From assembly GCF_001485495.1 (NCBI RefSeq), contig NZ_BCNF01000004.1:1-64000 (forward strand): a stretch of 64,000 bases of DNA, given 5' to 3'. Shown here in pieces: positions 9,260 through 18,000 of the stretch (positions within the stretch are counted from its first letter, which is position 1; each line of letters starts with the position of its first letter). The DNA comes from Gordonia desulfuricans NBRC 100010. Its GTDB lineage: Bacteria > Actinomycetota > Actinomycetes > Mycobacteriales > Mycobacteriaceae. The notes beneath the pieces were generated by a model. That model had not been told where the DNA came from, searched no databases, and saw nothing but the letters and a program-made list of their open reading frames with translations. The position numbers and the translations under genes were made by a program.

Positions 9260-10045
9260 TCACAGACCCAGTGCGCGGATCGTCCGCCGATTGCACGCGC
9301 TACGCGGGTCCACGAAGGCGTCGTGGCCTTCCTCGCCGACGACGATGAGCTCCACCGACTGCCCGCGCTCGGCGACCCGGCGTACGTACTCGCGGCTGTG
9401 CTCCACCGCGATCGCGGTGTCCTTGTCGCCGTGGATCACCACGATGTGGGCGTCGATCGGCTCGAGATCCACCGGCGACGCCGAGCGATACCGTTCCGGG
9501 CGGGACTCGTAGGGGCCGCCGAGCAGGTTGACCACCGACGGTCGCGCAACCCGGCCTGCCGCAACGAGATCCAGTGCCGCGGCCTGCGCGACGACGGTGT
9601 CGATCCGGGTGGTGGCGGTGCGCGCACCGAGCTGGGCGGAGGCCCACACCGCCAGTTGCCCACCGGCGGAATGACCGACGACGGCCACCGCATCCCAGTC
9701 GACCCGGGCGGCCACGTCAGGGTCCAGACCCGCGCGGACCGGGCCGTCGAGGGCGCCGATCGCGGCGACGACATCGCGTCCGGTGTTCGGCCAGCCGCCG
9801 CCCTCCTCCCCGACCCGGCGGTACTCGATGTTCCACACCAGCGCACCGCGTTCGGCATACTGCCGGGCGATCGCGGTCTCGATGGTCAGCGCGAACTCGG
9901 TGGTCCAGTAGCCACCGTGGACGAGCACGATCGGACGCATCACCTCGGGCCGGTCGGCCTGATCGGCGGCGTGGTACAGGTGCCCGAACTGCGAGGGTCT
10001 GTCGGCGTAGTGCACCCGGGATCGGTGGACCGCACAGCGCTTCAT
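9260..10045 (-). CDS. Alpha/beta hydrolase
   Basis: 261 residues. Alpha/beta-hydrolase fold with the oxyanion motif HGGYW, nucleophile elbow GHSAGG (Ser in SAGG), acidic residue in HGDKD and catalytic His in EEGHDAF near residue 240. HGGYW plus GHSAGG resembles kynurenine-formamidase-like or carboxylesterase members, but the substrate is not evident. The ATG at 10045 lies inside a 17-bp tandem repeat. Four ATGs occur at 17-bp steps, so three are out of frame with each other; the only other one in phase, at 10096, meets a stop within seven codons. Lies 81 bases after rsmE and is probably the last gene of the hrcA-dnaJ-rsmE unit. Confidence 0.85.
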   Translation of the reverse strand: MKRCAVHRSRVHYADRPSQFGHLYHAADQADRPEVMRPIVLVHGGYWTTEFALTIETAIARQYAERGALVWNIEYRRVGEEGGGWPNTGRDVVAAIGALDGPVRAGLDPDVAARVDWDAVAVVGHSAGGQLAVWASAQLGARTATTRIDTVVAQAAALDLVAAGRVARPSVVNLLGGPYESRPERYRSASPVDLEPIDAHIVVIHGDKDTAIAVEHSREYVRRVAERGQSVELIVVGEEGHDAFVDPRSACNRRTIRALGL

Positions 10046-10107
10046 CGTTTTCGGGGCTTCATCGTTTTCGGGTTCTCATCGTCGTCGGGGTTTCATGCTC
10101 GTCGGGT
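10040..10107. repeat. 17-bp tandem repeat, four copies, spanning a start codon
   Basis: Four consecutive 17-bp units (10040-10056, 10057-10073, 10074-10090, 10091-10107), the first two differing only at the last base (CTTCATCGTTTTCGGGG and ...GGGT). The array fills most of the rsmE-hydrolase gap and includes the hydrolase initiation codon. Confidence 0.85.
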
Positions 10108-10126
10108 CGTCGCGGTCCGGTTGGGG

Positions 10127-10876
10127 TCATCGGGCCCACCGGTCGGTCAGTGCGCCGATCGCACCGAGTGCCACCGCCGCCGCGGTCGAGGTGCGCAGGA
10201 CCTCCGGGCCCAGGATCACCGGTCGCGCACCGAGTGCGGTGAGGTCGGCGATCTCGGCGTCGTCGAGGCCCCCTTCGGGCCCCACCACCAGCACCACCTC
10301 GGGTGCATCTGCCAGCGGCAGGTCGCGCAGCGGTTCGGCGGCCTCCTCGTGCAGCACCGCCACCACCCCACCGGCGCCCACGACCTCGGCGCAGCGGGCA
10401 CGGACGTCGGTCGTCGTCGCCAGGTCGGTGACCTCGGGAATCCAGGGGCGTCGGCTCTGTTTGGCGGCCGCCGACGCCGCGGCGGTCCACTTGGCGACCC
10501 CCTTGTCGGCCTTGCCGGTCCATCGGGACACACAACGGGCCGCCTGCCAGGGGACGATCCGGTCGGCACCGGCTTCGGTGGCGAGGTCGACGGCCAGTTC
10601 GGACCGTTCTGATTTGGGCAGCGCCTGCACCACCGTGACCAGGGGTGTGGCCCGGTCGGTGAACTCGTAGCGGCCGACGCGGGCATGGAGGGTGTCCTTG
10701 CCGCCGATGCCGGTCACCTCACAGGTGGCCAGCGATCCGGCGCCGTCGCCGAGCAGGACGGGCTCGCCGACACGCAGCCGTGCGACGGTCACCGCGTGCC
10801 GGCCCTCGGGCCCCGACAGCGTGGCCTGCGCCCCGGCGGAGGGGACGTCGTCGACCCAGAACAGCGGTGGGCTCAC
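10127..10876 (-). CDS. rsmE: 16S rRNA m3U1498 methyltransferase RsmE
   Basis: 249 residues from the GTG at 10876. SAM-dependent SPOUT-family enzyme methylating N3 of U1498 in 16S rRNA. N-terminal PUA-like domain (residues 1-75), then the SPOUT knot with VVQALPKSERSELAVDLATEAG, VVGPEGGLDDAEI and LGPEVLRTSTAAAVALGAIG. The frame stays open 36 codons further upstream into dnaJ, but homologues begin at the LFWVDDVP block, and this GTG lies 10 bases after the dnaJ stop. In M. tuberculosis the same gene (Rv2372c) also follows dnaJ2. Confidence 0.93.
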   Translation of the reverse strand: MSPPLFWVDDVPSAGAQATLSGPEGRHAVTVARLRVGEPVLLGDGAGSLATCEVTGIGGKDTLHARVGRYEFTDRATPLVTVVQALPKSERSELAVDLATEAGADRIVPWQAARCVSRWTGKADKGVAKWTAAASAAAKQSRRPWIPEVTDLATTTDVRARCAEVVGAGGVVAVLHEEAAEPLRDLPLADAPEVVLVVGPEGGLDDAEIADLTALGARPVILGPEVLRTSTAAAVALGAIGALTDRWAR

Positions 10877-10886
10877 GCCGATCCGA

Positions 10887-12047
10887 TCAGCGGCCGGCGA
10901 AGGCGTTGCGCAGCCGGGAGAACAGTCCGCCCGGTGCGGCCGCCGCTGCGGTGGTGACCAGGTCGATCGAGTCGTCGGAGGCATCCCGGAACTTCTTGAG
11001 CGCCTCGGTCTGTGCCGAATCCAGCTTGGTGGGCACCGTCACGTCCAGGTGCACGTGCAGGTTGCCACGCACACCGGTGTTCACGTGCGGCATACCCTGA
11101 CCGCGCAGTTTGACGACCTGCCCGGGCTGGGTGCCGGCGTCGATGGTGACGGTGACGGCGTCGCCGAGGATGGTCTGCACGTCGAAGGTGCCACCGAGCG
11201 CGGCGTCGACGATCGGCACACGCAGCGTGCAGTGCAGGTCGTCCTTGTCCCGGATGAACACCTCGTGCGGACGTTCGGTGATCTCGACGTAGAGGTCACC
11301 GGCGGGACCGCCGCCGAGACCGACCTCGCCCTGACCGGCCAGACGCACCCGCATGCCGGATTCGATCCCGGCCGGGATGCGGACGGTCATGGTGCGGCGC
11401 GAGCGGACGCGGCCCTCGCCGCCGCACTTGCGGCAGGGATCGGGAATGATCTCGCCGACACCGTGGCAGGTGGGGCATTCGCGCACGGTCATCACCTGGC
11501 CCAGCAGGGAGCGCTGGACCGCCTGGATCTCACCGGCACCGTGGCAGGTGTCGCAGGAGACCGGCTTGGAGTCACCGTTGGTGCCCGCACCCTTGCAGAC
11601 CTCGCACAGGATCGCGGTGTCGACGGTCAGTTCCTTGTTGACCCCGGCCGCACACTCCTCGAGGTCGAGTTCCACGCCGACCAGGGCGGGCTCGCCCGGC
11701 TGGACCCGCGAGCGGGGCCCACGGCCGGCGCCGAAGCCGCCACCGAAGCCTCCGCCACCGCCGCCGAAGAACGCCTCGAACACGTCGCCCAGGCCACCGC
11801 CACCGAACCCACCGGCGAAGCCGCCCTGGCCGGGGCCCGCGAGCGGGTCGCCACCGGCGTCGACGATGCGTCGCTTCTCCGGATCGCTGAGCACCTCATA
11901 GGCGGTGGTGACCTCTTTGAAGCGGTCCTCCTCGCCGGGGTTGACGTCGGGGTGCAGCTCCCGGGCCTTCTTCCGGTAGGCGCGCTTGATCTCCTGATCG
12001 GTCGCGCCCTTGGCAACGCCCAGCAGTCCGTAGTAGTCAGTTGCCAC
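10887..12047 (-). CDS. dnaJ2: Molecular chaperone DnaJ (DnaJ2 type)
   Basis: 386 residues. Hsp40 co-chaperone that stimulates DnaK ATPase and binds unfolded clients. J domain at 1-65 with HPD at 32-34; a Gly/Phe-rich linker at about 68-108, unusually glycine-dense; a zinc domain with four CxxCxGxG repeats ([32 protein letters not shown]) at about 148-215; then the C-terminal client-binding beta domains. It follows hrcA after 96 bases. This is the hrcA-linked paralogue; the dnaK-linked DnaJ1 would be elsewhere in the genome. Confidence 0.96.
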   Translation of the reverse strand: MATDYYGLLGVAKGATDQEIKRAYRKKARELHPDVNPGEEDRFKEVTTAYEVLSDPEKRRIVDAGGDPLAGPGQGGFAGGFGGGGLGDVFEAFFGGGGGGFGGGFGAGRGPRSRVQPGEPALVGVELDLEECAAGVNKELTVDTAILCEVCKGAGTNGDSKPVSCDTCHGAGEIQAVQRSLLGQVMTVRECPTCHGVGEIIPDPCRKCGGEGRVRSRRTMTVRIPAGIESGMRVRLAGQGEVGLGGGPAGDLYVEITERPHEVFIRDKDDLHCTLRVPIVDAALGGTFDVQTILGDAVTVTIDAGTQPGQVVKLRGQGMPHVNTGVRGNLHVHLDVTVPTKLDSAQTEALKKFRDASDDSIDLVTTAAAAAPGGLFSRLRNAFAGR

Positions 12048-12143
12048 GGTCGTCTCGGTCCTTCGTTCTCACAAACTCACTGGTTGCGCAGCCTGATGCG
12101 TTCCGCAGGGCCGATTCCGGCCCGGGGACGCCCGGCCGCGGGC

Positions 12144-13178
12144 TCACCGTTCGGCGAGTACCTCGCCCACGTACTTGGCAACGGCGGCCACCGACGCAAT
12201 GGTTCCCGGATAGTCCATGCGGGTGGGCCCGACCACGCCGACACTGCCGAACACGGTGCCCGAAGCACCGTACCCCGTGGACACCACCGAGGTACCACGC
12301 AGGTTCTCGGTCTGGGTCTCCTCACCGATCTGAACCGTCACCCGACCCATCCGCTGGGTGGTGGCGAGCAGTTTGAGCACCACCACCTGCTCTTCGAGCG
12401 CCTCGAGCACCGAGTCCATGCCGCCGTAGCTGGGCGCGAAATCCGCCGCCGCACGCGCCAGGTTGGACGTGCCGCCGAGCACCAGCCGGTCCTCGCCGCG
12501 TTCGACCAGGGTCTCCACCAGCACCGTGGCCACGGTGACCACGGCCTGACGCAGGTCTTCGGGGGCGGCGTTGGCCAGTTCGGCCACCGACGCCGACGCC
12601 TCCTCGAGCCGTTTGCCGTCGAGGGCCTCGGAGAACATGTCCCGCAGGCGCGCGGTCTCGTCGTCGGTGAGTTCGTGGGCCAGGGCCACCATGCGCTGTT
12701 CGACGCGGCCGGTGTCGGTGATCACCACGAGCAGCAGCCGCGACGGGGCCAGCGACACCACCTCCAGGTGCCGGACGGTGGCGGTCGAGAGCACCGGATA
12801 CTGGATCACCGCGACCTGTCGGGTCAGATGCGCGAGCAGCCGCACCGAGCGGCGCAGCACGTCGTCGAGGTCGACCCCGGAATCCAGGACCGACAGGATC
12901 GCGCGGCGTTCGGCCGCCGACAACGGCTTGACCTCGCTGATCCGGTCGACGAACATCCGGTAACCCTTGTCCGTCGGCACGCGACCGGAACTGGTGTGCG
13001 GCTGGGCGATGTATCCCTCTGCCTCCAGTACCGCCATGTCGTTGCGGACCGTCGCGCTCGACACTCCCAGCTGGTGACGCTCCACCAGTGCCTTCGAGCC
13101 GATCGGCTCCTGCGTGGAGACGAAGTCGGTGACGATCGCGCGCAGAACCTCGAACCGTCGATCATCGGTGCTCGACAC
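12144..13178 (-). CDS. hrcA: Heat-inducible transcription repressor HrcA
   Basis: 344 residues. Represses chaperone genes by binding CIRCE operators; activity depends on GroEL. N-terminal winged helix with [35 protein letters not shown] (about 40-74), followed by the GAF-like and dimerisation regions. The GTG at 13178 has a good Shine-Dalgarno (GAGGAGG, about 8 bases upstream). I found no CIRCE-like inverted repeat in front of hrcA or dnaJ, so its targets are probably the groES/groEL loci outside this window. Divergent from the small gene at 13329; the 150-base gap must hold both promoters. Confidence 0.95.
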   Translation of the reverse strand: MSSTDDRRFEVLRAIVTDFVSTQEPIGSKALVERHQLGVSSATVRNDMAVLEAEGYIAQPHTSSGRVPTDKGYRMFVDRISEVKPLSAAERRAILSVLDSGVDLDDVLRRSVRLLAHLTRQVAVIQYPVLSTATVRHLEVVSLAPSRLLLVVITDTGRVEQRMVALAHELTDDETARLRDMFSEALDGKRLEEASASVAELANAAPEDLRQAVVTVATVLVETLVERGEDRLVLGGTSNLARAAADFAPSYGGMDSVLEALEEQVVVLKLLATTQRMGRVTVQIGEETQTENLRGTSVVSTGYGASGTVFGSVGVVGPTRMDYPGTIASVAAVAKYVGEVLAER

Positions 13179-13328
13179 CGGCCAGACCTCCTCTCGGTCC
13201 CGCTGTCTGCCATACAGTGGGTGAGATCCATTCTACGAAACCGCAGCGCACCTCGGCGGTGCGTGATGCCGGCGAGCCGCCTGATCACGCGTCACCGCAG
13301 GTGAGGACCCAGCACAGGACGAATCACC

Positions 13329-13793
13329 ATGATCTTCAAGGGGGTTCGGGAGGGCAAGCCCTATCCCGACCACGGACTCAGCCCGCGGGGCTGGGCCAAG
13401 ATCCCGCCCCGTCAGTTCCGGCTCGACGAACTGGTGACGGTGACCACCGTCCTGGCGCTCGATCGACTCCTCAGCGAGGACTCCACCTTCTACGGCGACC
13501 TGTTCTCGCACGTGGTGCGCTGGCAGGGTGAGATGTACCTCGAGGACGGCCTGCACCGCGCGGTGCGTTCGGCACTGCGCAACCGGCATGTGATCCACGC
13601 GCGGATGCTCGACCTCGACGCCTTCGACCTGCGGCCGGGCGCCCCGACCCTCGACGAGCAGCTCGGCGACGCCCAGGCGCTGCCGATCGTCTCCGACACA
13701 CCGCGGGATCCGGCCACCCGCGACGCGGGCGCGCACCGGCGTACCTCACGCTCCACCGGCTGGACCCCGCCGCCACCGCAACAACGCTGGTAG
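13329..13793 (+). CDS. Conserved actinobacterial protein of unknown function (Rv2375-like)
   Basis: 154 residues beginning MIFKGVREGKPYPDHGLSPR, a block I recognise only as a Mycobacteriales family found next to hrcA. The first ~100 residues look like a compact alpha/beta domain (FRLDELVTVTTVLALDRLLS, MYLEDGLHRAVRSALRNRHV). The last ~50 are Pro/Arg/Thr-rich and probably disordered. Related proteins are sometimes annotated as VapB-like, but no toxin partner is adjacent, so I do not adopt that. Its stop lies 10 bases from the hemW stop (convergent). Confidence 0.75.
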   Translation: MIFKGVREGKPYPDHGLSPRGWAKIPPRQFRLDELVTVTTVLALDRLLSEDSTFYGDLFSHVVRWQGEMYLEDGLHRAVRSALRNRHVIHARMLDLDAFDLRPGAPTLDEQLGDAQALPIVSDTPRDPATRDAGAHRRTSRSTGWTPPPPQQRW

Positions 13794-13803
13794 CAGGGCC
13801 GCG

Positions 13804-15027
13804 TCAGCCGCGATCGCCGGCCACGACGATGTCCCGGATCACCGCATCGGCGAGCAGCCGGCCACGGTCGGTGAGCACGAGGACGTCATCGCCGACGACG
13901 AGCAACCCGTCGTCGACGAGCCGCCGTGCCTGTGCGGCCTCGGCGGCGTCGAGCAGGGCCAGCGGCAGCCCGCTGCGGCAGCGCGTGGTGAGCATGACGG
14001 CCTCGAGGTGGCGGTCGGCGGGGGCCAGCACCTCGTGTGAGGCCACCGGGATGGCGTTGCCGGCGAGGGTCGTGGCGTAGCGGGCCGGGTGTTTCACCGA
14101 CGACCAGCGCACCCCGTTGATGTGCGAGTGGGCGCCCGGGCCGACACCCCACCAGTCGTGGCCGTACCAGTAGGCGAGGTTGTGGTGACACTGCCCGGCG
14201 GTGCTGCGCGCCCAGTTGGAGACCTCGTACCAGTCGAAGCCGGCGCCGCGGAGCCGTTCGTCGATGCGCGTGTAGCGGGTGGCGAGGACGTCGTCGTCGG
14301 GGGCCGGGATCTCCCCGCGCCGCACGCGCCGGGCCAGCGCGGTGCCGTCCTCGACGATCAGCGCATAGGCCGACACGTGGTCGACCGGGGCGGCGAGCAC
14401 CGCGTCGAGGCTGGCGTCGAGGTCGGCGTCGTGCTCCCCCGGGGTCCCGTAGATGAGGTCGAGGTTGATGTGGTCGAAACCCGCCGCAGCGGCCTCGTGG
14501 GCAGCGGCCACGGCCCGGCCCGGGGTGTGGGTGCGGTCGAGGGTGGCGAGCACGTGCGGGGCGGCCGACTGCATCCCGAGGGAGATGCGGGTGTAGCCGG
14601 CGGCGCGCAGCGTGTCGAAGAACTCCGGCGACGTCGATTCCGGATTCGACTCGGTGGTGACCTCCGCGTCGTCGGTCAGCTCGAATCGGGCCGTGATCGC
14701 GCCGAGCAGACGGGCCAGACCGTCGCCGCCGAGCAGCGACGGGGTGCCGCCGCCGACGAAGATCGTCGACACCGGCCGCGTCGGGTTCAGCGCCGCCGCG
14801 GCGATGTCGAGTTCGGCGGTCACGGCGTCGAACCACGACTCGGGCGAGGCGGATGTGCCGAGCTCACCGGCGGTGTAGGTGTTGAAGTCGCAATAGCCGC
14901 AGCGTGTGGCGCAGAACGGGACGTGGACGTAGAGGCCGAATCCGACGGTGGGGTCGACCGAGGCGGCCGCTGCCCGGATGTCCGATTCGGGTACCGACGC
15001 GGAGATGTCGGGGACCGACGGACTCAT
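13804..15027 (-). CDS. hemW: Radical SAM heme chaperone HemW (formerly HemN-like)
   Basis: 407 residues. Radical SAM cluster motif CATRCGYC (Cys39, Cys43, Cys46), GGGTPSLL SAM-binding segment, ESNPES and LGMQS blocks, and a C-terminal HemN_C domain. HemW proteins bind heme and are proposed to insert it into target proteins. They lack the coproporphyrinogen oxidase activity of true HemN, and the CxxxCxxC without a further Cys is typical of HemW. I use the ATG at 15027; a GTG three codons upstream (15036) is an alternative. The upstream frame to 15129 shows no conserved sequence. Confidence 0.92.
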   Translation of the reverse strand: MSPSVPDISASVPESDIRAAAASVDPTVGFGLYVHVPFCATRCGYCDFNTYTAGELGTSASPESWFDAVTAELDIAAAALNPTRPVSTIFVGGGTPSLLGGDGLARLLGAITARFELTDDAEVTTESNPESTSPEFFDTLRAAGYTRISLGMQSAAPHVLATLDRTHTPGRAVAAAHEAAAAGFDHINLDLIYGTPGEHDADLDASLDAVLAAPVDHVSAYALIVEDGTALARRVRRGEIPAPDDDVLATRYTRIDERLRGAGFDWYEVSNWARSTAGQCHHNLAYWYGHDWWGVGPGAHSHINGVRWSSVKHPARYATTLAGNAIPVASHEVLAPADRHLEAVMLTTRCRSGLPLALLDAAEAAQARRLVDDGLLVVGDDVLVLTDRGRLLADAVIRDIVVAGDRG

Positions 15028-15229
15028 ACTGCTCACCCGTCCATCATGCGCGTGAAGTCCGTCCACCCCAATTCGGCGCCGGGTGCGCGGAATACACCCG
15101 GACACAACCGTCGTTGTGTCCAAGATCACTGTCGGCGTCGTCCGAGGTCACCGGCAGTACCTCATGGAACGACTTTGACTCAGCGTGGCGAAAAGTATTC
15201 CCAAGTAGACGCGCGACAGACGGACGTGG

Positions 15230-15235
15230 CACTAT
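15230..15235 (+). promoter_or_regulatory. Candidate -10 element for a leaderless leader-peptide transcript
   Basis: CACTAT ends 7 bases before the GTG of the leader peptide at 15243, the spacing expected when transcription starts at the initiation codon. No convincing -35 box is visible. The stretch 15028-15229 upstream holds nothing else I recognise. Confidence 0.4.
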
Positions 15236-15242
15236 GGGCAAC

Positions 15243-15323
15243 GTGAATTTCCCCGGGGTGTGGCTCGCAGCTCGACGCCACGTTGATCTCAAGCGCGTCT
15301 GCAGCGCTTGCTGTCGTCTCTAG
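15243..15323 (+). CDS. Cys-rich leader peptide of the sulfate assimilation operon (RRHVDL family)
   Basis: 26-codon ORF starting at GTG and ending at TAG, with C-terminal half RRHVDLKRVCSACCRL. The RRHVDL block followed by several Cys codons is the hallmark of actinobacterial leader peptides found upstream of sulfur genes, where slow translation of Cys codons under cysteine shortage affects downstream expression. The three Cys codons sit at positions 20, 23 and 24, just before the stop. An ATG in frame at 15234 is an alternative start, but the CACTAT box fits a leaderless GTG. The stop is 116 bases before sirA. Codons for KR and SA form a 6-bp inverted repeat (AAGCGC 15291-15296 / GCGCTT 15304-15309) around the first Cys codon. 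Confidence 0.8.
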   Translation: MNFPGVWLAARRHVDLKRVCSACCRL

Positions 15324-15439
15324 ACGACGCTCCCGGCCCCGAGAAGCCCCGCCGCACGTTCGCGGGTGTGCCGTCACGTCACGTTCATTGCCCAGCCCTT
15401 GATCGGCCGGAGCACGCGTGCCCCGGCGCAGGAGAATCC

Positions 15440-17251
15440 ATGACGTCTACGACCGATATCACCGCGACCGGCGACGCCGCCGCCGAGCCCGCAGCGCCGT
15501 CGGCCCGCGCCGAGCGTCCCGCTCGCGCCGCGGCGACCGGTGATCGCCCGGCCCGTGCTGCGGCCACCGGCGATCGTCCGGCGCGCAAGAAGGCCCGTCC
15601 GGCCAAGCGTCGTGCCGAGGGGCAGTGGAAGCTCGGCTACCGCGAACCGCTCAATCCCAACGAGCAGGCCAAGAAGGACGACAACCCGCTCAACGTGCGT
15701 GCGCGGATCGAGAACATCTACGCCCACCAGGGCTTCGAGTCGATCGACAAGCAGGACCTGCGCGGCCGGATGCGCTGGTGGGGCCTCTACACCCAGCGGG
15801 CCGAGGGCTACGACGGCACCTGGACCGGCGACGAGAACATCGACATCCTCGAAGACAGCCACTTCATGATGCGCATCCGCTGCGATGCGGGCGCCCTCAA
15901 CGTCGAGCAGCTGCGCACCCTCGGCGGGATCTCCACCGAGTTCGCCAGGGACACAGCCGATCTCTCCGACCGCGAGAACGTCCAGTACCACTGGATCCGG
16001 ATCGAGGACGTCCCGGAGATCTGGAAGCGCATCGAGGGTGTGGGCCTCAAGACCACCGAGGCGTGCGGCGACTGCCCGCGCGTGGTTCTCGGTTCGCCGC
16101 TGGCCGGCGAGGCCCTCGACGAGGTGCTCGACCCCACCCCCGCGATCGACGAGATCGTTCGCCGCTACATCGGCGACCCGCAGTACTCGAACCTCCCCCG
16201 CAAGTTCAAGACCGCGATCTCCGGTCTGCAGGACGTCGCGCACGAGATCAACGACGTCGCCTTCATCGGTGTCGAACATCCCGAGCACGGTCCGGGACTG
16301 GACCTGTGGGTCGGTGGCGGCCTGTCCACCAATCCGATGCTCGCGCAACGGGTCGGTGCGTGGATCCCGCTCGACGAGGTGCCCGATGTGTGGGAGGGCG
16401 TGGTCTCGATCTTCCGCGACTACGGTTACCGCCGCCTGCGCACCAAGGCCCGCCTGAAGTTCCTGATCAAGGACTGGGGCATCGAGAAGTTCCGGCAGGT
16501 CCTCGAGGACGAGTACCTGGGCCGCAAGCTGATCGACGGCCCGGCCCCCGAGCCGCTGACCGCCCCGCGTGACCACGTCGGCGTGCAGAAGCTCAAGAAC
16601 GGCCTCAACGCCGTCGGTTTCGCCGCGATCGCCGGCCGCGTGTCGGGGTCCAAGCTCACCGCCGTCGCCGACGCGGCCGAGCGCGCCGGGTCCGACCGCA
16701 TCCGCTTCACCCCGTACCAGAAGCTGATCGTCCTCGACGTCGCCGACGACAAGGTGGAGCAGCTCATCACCGAGCTGGCCGCCCAGGGGCTCTCCGCCCG
16801 GCCGTCCAACTGGCGTCGGAACCTGATGGCGTGCAGCGGGATCGAGTTCTGCAAGTTGTCGTTCACCGAGACCCGCAAGCGGTCGCAGGTGCTGGTGCCC
16901 GAGCTCGAGCAGCGTCTGGCCGACATCAACTCCGCACTCGACGTCCCGATCACCGTCAACATCAACGGCTGCCCCAACTCGTGCGCACGTTCGCAGATCG
17001 CCGACATCGGGTTCAAGGGTCAGCTCGTCGAGGACGGCGACGGCGGCCAGACCGAGGGCTTCCAGGTACACCTCGGCGGCAGCCTGGGCATGGACTCCGG
17101 CTTCGGCCGCAAGCTCCGCCAGCACAAGGTGCTCTCCACCGAGATCGGTGACTACATCGAGCGGGTGGTGCGCAACTTCATCGACCAGCGCGACGAGGGA
17201 GAGCGGTTCGCCCAGTGGGCCGTTCGTGCAGAAGAGGAGGCACTCCGATGA
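15440..17251 (+). CDS. sirA: Ferredoxin-dependent sulfite reductase (SirA/NirA)
   Basis: 603 residues. Six-electron reduction of sulfite to sulfide using siroheme and a [4Fe-4S] cluster. Cluster ligands are CSGIEFC and NGCPNSC near residues 470 and 515. Tyr117 (WWGLYTQR) and Cys209 (TEACGDC) are 92 residues apart, the same spacing as the Tyr69-Cys161 covalent pair of M. tuberculosis NirA, so the cross-link is probably formed here. The start is the ATG at 15440 with AGGAGA five bases upstream. The first ~60 residues are an Ala/Arg extension with an exact 10-residue duplication (ARAAATGDRP at 28-37 and 38-47). First enzyme gene of the operon; overlaps cysH by 4 bp. Confidence 0.96.
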   Translation: MTSTTDITATGDAAAEPAAPSARAERPARAAATGDRPARAAATGDRPARKKARPAKRRAEGQWKLGYREPLNPNEQAKKDDNPLNVRARIENIYAHQGFESIDKQDLRGRMRWWGLYTQRAEGYDGTWTGDENIDILEDSHFMMRIRCDAGALNVEQLRTLGGISTEFARDTADLSDRENVQYHWIRIEDVPEIWKRIEGVGLKTTEACGDCPRVVLGSPLAGEALDEVLDPTPAIDEIVRRYIGDPQYSNLPRKFKTAISGLQDVAHEINDVAFIGVEHPEHGPGLDLWVGGGLSTNPMLAQRVGAWIPLDEVPDVWEGVVSIFRDYGYRRLRTKARLKFLIKDWGIEKFRQVLEDEYLGRKLIDGPAPEPLTAPRDHVGVQKLKNGLNAVGFAAIAGRVSGSKLTAVADAAERAGSDRIRFTPYQKLIVLDVADDKVEQLITELAAQGLSARPSNWRRNLMACSGIEFCKLSFTETRKRSQVLVPELEQRLADINSALDVPITVNINGCPNSCARSQIADIGFKGQLVEDGDGGQTEGFQVHLGGSLGMDSGFGRKLRQHKVLSTEIGDYIERVVRNFIDQRDEGERFAQWAVRAEEEALR

Positions 17252-18000
17252 CCACCGCCACCACTGACGCCGACACCGGCCGCCGGTTCGACGAGGACGA
17301 GCTGCGGGCGATCGCCGAGCGTGGTGCCGCCGAACTCGGTGCCGACGCATCGCCCGAGGATCTGCTGCGCTGGACCGCGGAGACCTTCGGCACCAACTTC
17401 GTCGTCGCCTCCAACATGCAGGACGCCGCACTGGTCGACCTCGCGGTCAAGCACGTCGATCGCGAACTGCTCGGTGGCGCACCGGTGAAGGTGTTGTTCC
17501 TCGACACCGGCTATCACTTCGCCGAGACCATCGGCACCCGTGATGCGGTGGAGCAGGTGTACGGCGTCGACCTGGTCAACCTGACCCCCGAGAACACCGT
17601 CGCCGAGCAGGACGAACTGTTGGGGCGCAACCTGTTCGCGCGTGATCCCGGCGAGTGCTGCCGGATGCGCAAGGTGGTTCCGCTCAAGGCCGGTCTGGCG
17701 CGATTCGACGCGTGGGTCACCGGCATCCGACGGGTGGAGGCCCCGACCCGGGCCAACGCCCCGCTGATCTCCTTCGACGAGGGGTTCGGTCTGGTGAAGA
17801 TCAATCCGATCGCACCGTGGTCGGACGAGCAGATGAACGGCTACATCGCCGACAACGGTGTGCTGGTCAATCCGCTGGTCGAGGAGGGGTATCCGTCGAT
17901 CGGATGCGCCCCCTGCACCGTCAAACCCGAACCCGGATCCGATCCCCGAAGCGGCCGGTGGGCCGGCCGCACCAAGACAGAATGTGGGCTGCACGCATGA
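17248..18000 (+). CDS. cysH: Assimilatory adenylyl-sulfate (APS) reductase
   Basis: 250 residues. Reduces APS to sulfite and AMP with thioredoxin. The Cys pairs CC (137-138) and CxxC (220, 223) coordinate the [4Fe-4S] cluster that separates APS reductases from PAPS reductases; the catalytic Cys is in ECGLHA at the C-terminus (Cys246). This agrees with the absence of an APS kinase (CysC) in the operon. ATG at 17248 overlaps the sirA stop (ATGA); the stop overlaps cysD. Confidence 0.96.
   Translation: MTTATTDADTGRRFDEDELRAIAERGAAELGADASPEDLLRWTAETFGTNFVVASNMQDAALVDLAVKHVDRELLGGAPVKVLFLDTGYHFAETIGTRDAVEQVYGVDLVNLTPENTVAEQDELLGRNLFARDPGECCRMRKVVPLKAGLARFDAWVTGIRRVEAPTRANAPLISFDEGFGLVKINPIAPWSDEQMNGYIADNGVLVNPLVEEGYPSIGCAPCTVKPEPGSDPRSGRWAGRTKTECGLHA

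Noticed and set aside
9260-10045. A lipase or depolymerase assignment
   Set aside because: The catalytic triad is visible but nothing in sequence or context fixes the substrate.
12048-13328. CIRCE operator near hrcA or dnaJ
   Set aside because: I found no TTAGCACTC-N9-GAGTGCTAA-like inverted repeat in either gap.
15374-17431. 685-codon minus-strand frame opposite sirA
   Set aside because: Shadow of sirA; composition typical of an antisense frame and no recognisable motif.
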